Of a stretch of 64,000 nucleotides of DNA, positions 57,973-64,000 are shown piece by piece. The notes under the pieces are model-generated. The model was given only the letters and a program-made list of their open reading frames with translations. It was not told the DNA's origin and searched no databases. Position 1 is the first letter of the stretch; each line of letters begins with the position of its first letter. A program made the position numbers and the translations under genes. Source of the stretch: Cupriavidus taiwanensis LMG 19424 (GTDB lineage Bacteria > Pseudomonadota > Gammaproteobacteria > Burkholderiales > Burkholderiaceae); contig NC_010529.1 in the NCBI RefSeq assembly GCF_000069785.1, positions 493,201 to 557,200 of the forward strand, written 5' to 3'.

Positions 57973-59133
57973 ATGCGGTTAGACAGCACGAAGCTCAACG
58001 CCATGATCGAGGAGGGGGAGCGCTTGATCAACCCAGACGAAATACACGCGCCCGGGTCGGGCGACGAGCTTGTTTATCCGCCCGCATTGACGTTGCATGG
58101 CGGTACCGAAGCGATGCTGACTTTCGCCCTGGACGGCATGGGCGTCCTGCGCCACGTCGATGCGGTACCAAACGGCAAGCAATGTGGTTGCGTCTGCCCC
58201 GCCTGCAACGAGCCACTGATCGCCCGCCATGGGGCCGTGCGGGCTCACTCGTTCGCGCACGACTCCGGTGCGGAATGTCGGTGGGCACACGAGACTGTGC
58301 TTCATCACCTGGCCAAGGTACTGATTGCACAACGAGGGGAGTTTGCGGTACCGGGCGTTGACGTGGTGGTTGAGCGCCAGGGCCCGGTGATTCCGATTCG
58401 GGCCAGGGGATCACTGCCGGGACGGACTATCTATCCGCAATCGGTCGCCTTGGAGCACTTGCTCTTTGACGTGCGGCCCGACGTGGTGATCACCTATGGT
58501 GACCGGCTGCTGCTCGTCGAGATTGCCGTGACCCATAAGGTTGGGCAGTCGAAGCTCGCCCGCCTGCAAGAACTCGGTCATGCCGCGGTCGAGATCGATC
58601 TGAGTCGCCAGCGACCGTCGACGGTTGGCGAACTGGCGGCGGTGCTATTCCGGAATGATCCTCGCAAGAAGTGGCTGGTGAATCGAAAGCAGGACGAGCT
58701 CCGCGCACGTCTGGAAGCCCAATGCGAAGCAGATTATCAGAAGCACCTCGAGGAGACGCGGGCTTTCGAGGCAAGAGTCGCAGCGTGGCGGTCCAAAGAA
58801 GACTGTGTTGCCAATAGCTTCAAGGAGCAGACTGCCGAGCCGCTGCGCGTAGCAGAACCATCATTGGCAGCGCGTACCTCTTTGCCGGGCGTGCGGTACG
58901 CGGTTAGCGGAGGCGCGCTCGTCTTGTACAACGGGGCTGACAATTGTCTCCGGATCGCTATCGAGGGACAGCCGGAGGCGTTACGCGATGCCGTTGAACA
59001 GTTGAGCTTTGGTTCCGACGCAGTCGGCTATGCCATGACGAAATCGGCATGGGCTCGCCTGATGAGCGAGCAAGGTCATCGGTTTGGCACCATTACCAAC
59101 GACTATGAACCACCCAGTGAGGGGACGGCGTGA
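57973..59133 (+). CDS. CoiA-like protein
   Basis: A 386-residue protein. The region about residues 75-110 has a CoiA-type zinc-binding and strand-rich segment: GCVCPACNEPLIARHG, then RAHSFAHDSGAECRWAHE with conserved Cys and His. A restriction-endonuclease-like core follows: RPDVVITYGDRLLLVEIAVTH gives the D...ExA pattern. The C-terminal third is helical and then globular. CoiA is a competence protein in Gram-positives, but stand-alone proteobacterial relatives occur in mobile and defence islands. It is bracketed by KfrA/H-NS copies E and F. The start could also lie further inside. Confidence 0.7.
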   Translation: MRLDSTKLNAMIEEGERLINPDEIHAPGSGDELVYPPALTLHGGTEAMLTFALDGMGVLRHVDAVPNGKQCGCVCPACNEPLIARHGAVRAHSFAHDSGAECRWAHETVLHHLAKVLIAQRGEFAVPGVDVVVERQGPVIPIRARGSLPGRTIYPQSVALEHLLFDVRPDVVITYGDRLLLVEIAVTHKVGQSKLARLQELGHAAVEIDLSRQRPSTVGELAAVLFRNDPRKKWLVNRKQDELRARLEAQCEADYQKHLEETRAFEARVAAWRSKEDCVANSFKEQTAEPLRVAEPSLAARTSLPGVRYAVSGGALVLYNGADNCLRIAIEGQPEALRDAVEQLSFGSDAVGYAMTKSAWARLMSEQGHRFGTITNDYEPPSEGTA

Positions 59134-59369
59134 ATGAGATGCCAGTGGCATAGGGCTTCGTCGGCGAGGTTAAGGTCATAATCCTTGGTCTGGCCCGCCA
59201 AGGGCCCAACGTGCATGCGGTGGGCCTTGTGGCCTGTTCGGGCACGCCGCAGTCCTAGTCATTCACCAACAGCTCCGGGGAGTGTTCCGCGGGTGGGGGC
59301 CCGGCGTGATGAAGTCATAGACCAACGCCTGACCACGACGCCGCGCTGCAGGCTGACCTGGCCGCTGAT

Positions 59370-60416
59370 GTGGCGGAACTGCGCAGCCGCTTTCCCGAGA
59401 CCCGCGCGCTGTACCGCGAGGTCTGCGGGCTGCTGTTCTTCCGTTATGGCGTCACGCCCACCGCCAACAAGCCCTACAGCCTGGTACGCAAGGGCAGCAT
59501 GGGCACGCCGGCCGAGGTGCTGCAGGCGTTCTGGCAGGAGCTGCGCGGGCGCACGCGCGTGACCATCGACCACCCCGACCTGCCGGATGCATTGAAGGAC
59601 ATCGCGGCCGGGGCGGTCCGGACCATCTGGCAGGCGGCCAACGAGGCCGCCACCGGGGAGCTCGCCACGCTGCGCGCCGAGGCGCGCGCGGCCGCCAGCG
59701 CCGCCGAGGCCGAGCGCGCCGCGGCGCGGCAATCCATCGAGGAAACCCAGGCGGCACTGGCCGCCGAGCGGCAGGCGCACGCCGCGACGCAGGCCCGGCT
59801 CGACGCGGGCCGCGCCGAACTGGAGGTTGGCCGGCGTCAGCTGGAGGCATTGCGCACCCAATTCTCGACCGAGCTCGAGCGCGCCCGCGAACAGGTGGCC
59901 ATCGCGCAGGAACGGGCCGAGGCCAGCGAGCGGCGCGCGTTGCGCGCGAACTGGACCAGGAGCGCCGCACGGCAGAAGAGCGAGCGCGCGGCCGAAGACC
60001 TGCGTACGGAACTGGCAGCGGCGCGCCACGAGGCGCGCGACGCCGCGGTGGCGCAGGCCGAGGCCCGCGCCCGGCTCGAGGCCCAGGCCGCGGCGCTCAC
60101 CGACCGGCTCGCGGCCGCCGAGCAGGCGCAGCGCCAGTCAGCCGGCGAGCGGGACACCGTGCAGGCGAAACTGGCCGCGGTGCAGCGCCGGGCCGAGCGC
60201 GCCGAAGCCGAAGCGGCGCTCGCGCGCCAGCTGCTGGCAGAATTGCGCCCGGCGCCGCGCGAGCGCGACGGCGGTGGGGGACGGCGGCGCAAGACCGGCG
60301 GCCCGGCGCCGACCGCGCCGGAAGCCCAGAACGAAGAGCAGGGGGCGCCGGCGCGGCCCGGCCACCCGGATGACGGTAACGACAGCAGCGACGGCAACGA
60401 TGGCAACGAACACTGA
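59370..60416 (+). CDS. KfrA-like coiled-coil DNA-binding protein (copy F)
   Basis: A 348-residue protein with the KfrA_N-type domain (ELRSRFPETRALYREVCGLL, SLVRKGSMGTPAEVLQAFW), then an Ala/Glu/Arg coiled coil (about residues 85-300) and a tail ending DDGNDSSDGNDGNEH. Similarity to copy A extends upstream of the GTG to about 59337 (DAALQADLAADV), but a stop at 59310 blocks the frame and no ATG is present, so the native start and promoter seem lost. It overlaps the H-NS-like gene by 17 nt. It is the most complete island copy. Binding DNA and bridging it through the coil is likely; the target is unknown. Confidence 0.7.
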   Translation: MAELRSRFPETRALYREVCGLLFFRYGVTPTANKPYSLVRKGSMGTPAEVLQAFWQELRGRTRVTIDHPDLPDALKDIAAGAVRTIWQAANEAATGELATLRAEARAAASAAEAERAAARQSIEETQAALAAERQAHAATQARLDAGRAELEVGRRQLEALRTQFSTELERAREQVAIAQERAEASERRALRANWTRSAARQKSERAAEDLRTELAAARHEARDAAVAQAEARARLEAQAAALTDRLAAAEQAQRQSAGERDTVQAKLAAVQRRAERAEAEAALARQLLAELRPAPRERDGGGGRRRKTGGPAPTAPEAQNEEQGAPARPGHPDDGNDSSDGNDGNEH

Positions 60417-60654
60417 GCGGGCGGCCGCGATCCGCTGGATCCAGGCGCAGATGGCCGACTATGGGCTGACCCTGGAGGCACTGCAGGCGGCGGGGTGCTT
60501 TGAACCGCCGCCGCCCCCTCCGCCACCTGCGGCGCCGCCGGTCTGCTACCGCAATGCCGAAGGGCTGACCTGGGACGGGCAGGGCGAGATGCCGTCGTGG
60601 CTCAAGCGGGCGGTCAATGCCGGGCAGAGCGTGGAGTTTTTCAGGGTCGGATAA
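60400..60654 (+). CDS. Short H-NS-like protein (copy F)
   Basis: An 84-residue protein: MATNTERAAAIRWIQAQMAD, Pro-rich linker (eight or more prolines), CYRNAEGLTWDGQGEMPSWL and KRAVNAGQSVEFFRVG. It starts inside the 3' end of the KfrA-like gene (17-nt overlap), so translation is probably coupled and the two proteins may interact. Confidence 0.8.
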   Translation: MATNTERAAAIRWIQAQMADYGLTLEALQAAGCFEPPPPPPPPAAPPVCYRNAEGLTWDGQGEMPSWLKRAVNAGQSVEFFRVG

Positions 60655-60739
60655 GAGCCATCAAGGACAAAGCTGGGTACCGGAGTGCTGAAATATTTCA
60701 GCAAAATCAGAGGCTTGCCCAGGATGTGGCGGCTTTTTA

Positions 60740-60758
60740 CGAATCCCGGGCGACCCTC
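60740..60758. repeat. Degenerate Tn-1-like end
   Basis: CGAATCCCGGGCGACCCTC matches the outer part of the Tn-1 right inverted repeat (30010-30028) with one mismatch; the inner part is only partly alike. It may be a decayed end of a related transposon facing the same way. Confidence 0.35.
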
Positions 60759-60927
60759 AAGTACGCAACCGGTCGTTTTCGGACAGTCGTTCCCCCGTCA
60801 CGTCAGGATCGTTGGGACAAGCATAAGCAGGCGGTATGGGCTCGATACCGCAGAAGGCAATGCTTAGGGCAATGGCGTGTCGTGATGTATCCTCTTGAAC
60901 TTTATCGACATTCTTAGGGTACCGGCG

Positions 60928-61128
60928 ATGGGGGGGAGTCTTTCTACGGATGACGTACTGACAGTTTCGGAAGTGGCTGAGTACCTCAAAGTCAACGAAC
61001 GCACCGTCTATCGCCTCGCTGCGGCAAAGAAGATCCCGGCATTCAAGGTCGGGACCGCCTGGCGATTTAAGCGCGCGGAGCTGGATGCCTGGATTACGGC
61101 TCAGAGCCAGCCCCCAACAAAAGAGTAA
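60928..61128 (+). CDS. Excisionase-like helix-turn-helix protein
   Basis: A 66-residue MerR/excisionase-type DNA-binding protein: VLTVSEVAEYLKVNERTVYR is the HTH and KIPAFKVGTAWRFKRAELDA is the wing with the conserved W-R. The ATG at 60928 is preferred; the frame is open to 60895. It lies 5 bp upstream of the SNF2 helicase gene and probably regulates that operon rather than acting in excision. Confidence 0.8.
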   Translation: MGGSLSTDDVLTVSEVAEYLKVNERTVYRLAAAKKIPAFKVGTAWRFKRAELDAWITAQSQPPTKE

Positions 61129-61133
61129 CGCCC

Positions 61134-63980
61134 GTGATTACTGCCTATCACGCCAAGTACTTCGCCAGCGAGCTGAGCCGCCGCTACTCCGCGGCGGACT
61201 CTGAGAAGCTCGCCGGAACGCTTCTTGACGCCCAGGTCGACCTTAACCCGCACCAGCTCGAGGCGGCGCTTTTCGCGTTCAGGTCCCCCCTCTCGAAGGG
61301 CGCGATTCTTGCGGACGAAGTCGGCCTTGGAAAAACAATAGAAGCGGGGCTCGTGCTTGCCCAGAAATGGGCAGAAGGCAAGCGACGGATCTTAATCGTA
61401 ACGCCCGCGAATCTTCGCAAGCAGTGGACGCAGGAGATGGCGGAAAAGTTCTTCCTGCCTACAGTGATCCTCGAGGCAAAGAACTACCTTCAGCTCCAAA
61501 AGTCCGGGGTACGACGCCCGTTCGAGCAGCCTTCGATGGTGGTCTGTTCATACCAGTTCGCAGCGAAGCACGCCGAGGAACTAATGACGACCCGGTGGGA
61601 CTTGGTGATCATGGACGAGGCCCACCGACTTCGGAATGTCTACCGACCCGACAACAAGATCGGCAATACCCTGAAGCGGGCATTGGCTAACGCACCGAAG
61701 CTCCTGCTCACCGCGACTCCGCTCCAGAACTCTCTCCTCGAGCTTTATGGACTTGTGAGCATCATTGACGACTACGCCTTCGGCGACGCAAGGAGCTTCA
61801 GGACTCAGTTTGCCCGGCTTAACGGCGACGGGAATTTCAACGAGCTGAAGGCGAGGCTTAAGCCCGTCTGCCACCGTACTCTCCGCCGGCAGGTACTCGA
61901 GTACATCCGGTACACGAACCGGATTCCGATCACAGAGGAGTTCGTCCCGTCCGACGTCGAACACACCCTCTACGAGATGGTTTCAGACTACCTACGGCGC
62001 CCCTCCCTATACGCTCTTCCGAGTTCGCAGCGACAACTGATGACGCTGATCCTCCGCAAGCTGCTCGCGTCGTCGACCTTCGCCATTGCTGGCGCCTTGG
62101 AGTCCCTCGCCAACAAACTCCGCAAACAGCTCCCTGGCAACGCGTCCGCCGCCCGGTCCGGCGACGGCATTGAGGACGACTTCGAGGAGTTCGAGGAATA
62201 TGCCGACGAATGGGGTGCGGACGCCCAGCCAGAACCGCTTACCGCGGAAGACGTGGCATCAATTGACGAGGAGATAGCGTCGCTCGAGGAGTTTCGGGCC
62301 CTCGCGGTCTCAATCTCGGAGAATGCGAAGGGCATGGCGCTTCTGAAAGCGCTCCGCGCAGGCTTCGAGAAAGCTAGAGAGCTCGGGGCGGCCGAGAAGA
62401 CCATCGTTTTCACGGAGTCGCGGCGAACGCAGGACTACCTGGTGTGCCTGCTTACGGAGAATGGGTACGCCGGTAAGCTGGTGCTGTTCAACGGGTCGAA
62501 CTCCGACAAGAAGTCGAAAGCCATCTATGCCGAATGGGTGGAGGCGAATAAAGGGACTGACAAGGTCACCGGCTCCCGCACCGCTGACATTCGTGCAGCG
62601 CTTGTGGACTATTTCCGCGATCACGCGACAGTCATGATCGCGACGGAGGCAGCGGCCGAAGGCATCAACCTACAGTTCTGCTCGATGGTGGTGAACTACG
62701 ACCTCCCTTGGAACCCTCAGCGGATTGAGCAGCGAATCGGCCGATGTCACCGGTACGGGCAGCGTTACGACGTCGTAGTGGTCAATTTTCTGAACAGGAA
62801 GAACGAAGCCGACCGGCGGGTCTTTGAGCTCCTCTCTGAGAAGTTTCGGCTGTTCTCCGGCGTCTTCGGTGCAAGCGACGAGGTTCTCGGCGCAATTGAA
62901 TCGGGAGTCGAATTCGAGAAGCGCATCGTCGCTATCTACCAGAACTGCCGTACCCCCGCGGAGATCGAAGGCAATTTCCGACAGCTCCAGGAAGAAATGG
63001 ATGCGCACATCATCTCGACGATGGAGGACACACGGCAGAAGCTCCTCGAGAACTTCGACGCGGAGGTCCATGACCGCCTGAGGGTCAACTTGGACGAAAG
63101 CCGGTCTTACATCAATAGGCATGAATCGATGCTCTGGGCGCTAACGCGCCGCGAGCTCGAGGACAAGGCTGACTTCGACGCGGAAGAGCTCCGTTTCCGG
63201 CTTCTGGCCAACCCATTTCCAGAGCAAGCGATCCCCGTCGGCGCATATGCACTCGCAAAGGACCCGGGGAAAGCACACCGGTACCGGATCGGGCATCCGT
63301 TGGCCCAGGCGGTGATTGCCTCCGCGGCCGGGCGCCCCCTTCCTGAGGCCACGATCGAGTTCGTCTATTCGGACCAAGCGAGGAAAGCGGCCAGCATCGA
63401 GCCTTTTGTCGGGATGTCCGGCTACCTCCTCGCGACGAAGCTATCAATCTATGGGGCGGACGCCCAAGACCATATCATCTTGACGGCCATGACTGACGGC
63501 GGATTGGCTGTCCCGGAAGACACAGTCCGAAGGTTTCTTGAAATCCCCGCGGAGATCGTCCGAACCGTAGAGATCGACGGCGACGCAACGGTTCGCGACG
63601 CTGCCAATCGCCGGAAGAATGAGATCCTCGAAGGGCTCGCGGCCCAGCAGGCGGTCTGGTTCGATGAGGAAATGGAGAAGCTCAACGGCTGGGCAGAGGA
63701 CAAGCGCCGAGGGCTCAAGGCGGAGCTCAAGGACTATGACGACCGGATCAACGAGCTCAAGAAGCAGGCGCGCTGTGCCCCGACGCTTCCTGAGAAGCTC
63801 GAGGTCCAGAAGAAACTGCGAGACCTCGACAAGAAGCGCGACGAAGCCTGGCGCGAATATGACGGTGCTGCCAAAGACGTCGAGTGGCACAAGGACGAAC
63901 TTCTCGACCAAATCGAGGATCAGCTCCGGCAGACGGCGGCGGAAGAGGTCCTTTTCTGCGTGCGTTGGACGGTCAGGTGA
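61134..63980 (+). CDS. SNF2-family helicase (DISARM/RM-like)
   Basis: A complete 948-residue SNF2-type DNA translocase. Motif I: ILADEVGLGKTIEAGLVL (about residue 60); motif II: LVIMDEAHRLRNVY (about 160); motif III: LLLTATPLQNSL; motifs V-VI: IATEAAAEGINLQFCSMVVN and QRIEQRIGRCHRYGQ (about 510-545). The C-terminal ~170 residues are charged coiled coil. Such helicases occur with methyltransferases in defence operons, for example DrmD of class 1 DISARM and SNF2-linked type III-like restriction systems. The following genes are outside the window, so the system cannot be named. Confidence 0.85.
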   Translation: MITAYHAKYFASELSRRYSAADSEKLAGTLLDAQVDLNPHQLEAALFAFRSPLSKGAILADEVGLGKTIEAGLVLAQKWAEGKRRILIVTPANLRKQWTQEMAEKFFLPTVILEAKNYLQLQKSGVRRPFEQPSMVVCSYQFAAKHAEELMTTRWDLVIMDEAHRLRNVYRPDNKIGNTLKRALANAPKLLLTATPLQNSLLELYGLVSIIDDYAFGDARSFRTQFARLNGDGNFNELKARLKPVCHRTLRRQVLEYIRYTNRIPITEEFVPSDVEHTLYEMVSDYLRRPSLYALPSSQRQLMTLILRKLLASSTFAIAGALESLANKLRKQLPGNASAARSGDGIEDDFEEFEEYADEWGADAQPEPLTAEDVASIDEEIASLEEFRALAVSISENAKGMALLKALRAGFEKARELGAAEKTIVFTESRRTQDYLVCLLTENGYAGKLVLFNGSNSDKKSKAIYAEWVEANKGTDKVTGSRTADIRAALVDYFRDHATVMIATEAAAEGINLQFCSMVVNYDLPWNPQRIEQRIGRCHRYGQRYDVVVVNFLNRKNEADRRVFELLSEKFRLFSGVFGASDEVLGAIESGVEFEKRIVAIYQNCRTPAEIEGNFRQLQEEMDAHIISTMEDTRQKLLENFDAEVHDRLRVNLDESRSYINRHESMLWALTRRELEDKADFDAEELRFRLLANPFPEQAIPVGAYALAKDPGKAHRYRIGHPLAQAVIASAAGRPLPEATIEFVYSDQARKAASIEPFVGMSGYLLATKLSIYGADAQDHIILTAMTDGGLAVPEDTVRRFLEIPAEIVRTVEIDGDATVRDAANRRKNEILEGLAAQQAVWFDEEMEKLNGWAEDKRRGLKAELKDYDDRINELKKQARCAPTLPEKLEVQKKLRDLDKKRDEAWREYDGAAKDVEWHKDELLDQIEDQLRQTAAEEVLFCVRWTVR

Positions 63981-64000
63981 TCCGCCCTCCGAATTGAAGA

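Overview
The window is GC-rich DNA that looks like a genomic island or megaplasmid segment of a betaproteobacterium of the Burkholderiaceae, most likely Cupriavidus or Ralstonia. The reasons are a czcCBA-type metal efflux cluster with czcI and czcD, an arsRIC2BC1HP-like arsenic operon, recombinase-in-trio (RIT) remnants, IS21/IS4/IS5 debris, and a tmRNA tag reading ANDEKFALAA. Genus and replicon are inferences; no housekeeping gene or replication origin is visible.

Layout. Positions 1-11000 are a graveyard of mobile elements: broken IS21 istB and istA, an IS4 element beside a dead IS5 (IS903-like) transposase, an apparently intact IS5-family element, an Lrp/AsnC remnant cut by an IS21 end, and a RIT trio with one frameshifted and one truncated member. 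Positions 11100-17200 hold a HipB-like repressor, a Fic protein lying between two recombinase 3' ends, and a tyrosine recombinase / Phd-VapC toxin-antitoxin / KfrA-like module. Positions 17185-30026 are a 12.8-kb Tn3-family transposon with 44-bp inverted repeats. It carries a porin, a two-domain ABC permease, an ATPase and MgtC, plus TnpS/TnpT-like resolution genes and TnpA. Positions 30180-44600 carry the czc and ars resistance genes. Positions 44639-50648 are a second Tn3-family transposon (39-bp inverted repeats) with TnpA, a frameshifted TnpS-like recombinase and a TnpT-like protein.

Positions 50649-64000 are built from repeats of one gene pair: a KfrA-like coiled-coil protein overlapping by 17 nt a short H-NS-type protein with a proline linker. 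Copies or fragments alternate with cargo: a long H-NS-like protein with 25-residue repeats, a permuted (two-piece) tmRNA gene, a 171-bp Tn3-like miniature element, a DUF262 / DUF3696-ATPase / unknown operon that looks like phage defence, a CoiA-like nuclease, and an excisionase-like HTH with a SNF2 helicase. The outer ends of the two large transposons also both fall inside KfrA-like genes.

How it fits together: the czc and ars genes provide efflux and detoxification; the Tn3-family elements, each with a KfrA-like partner and a tyrosine recombinase, provide movement and cointegrate resolution; the repeated KfrA/H-NS pairs may silence foreign DNA and act as homology blocks through which cargo is swapped. 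The best candidates for something undescribed are the KfrA/H-NS repeat architecture, the permuted tmRNA on the island, and the three-gene DUF262 operon.
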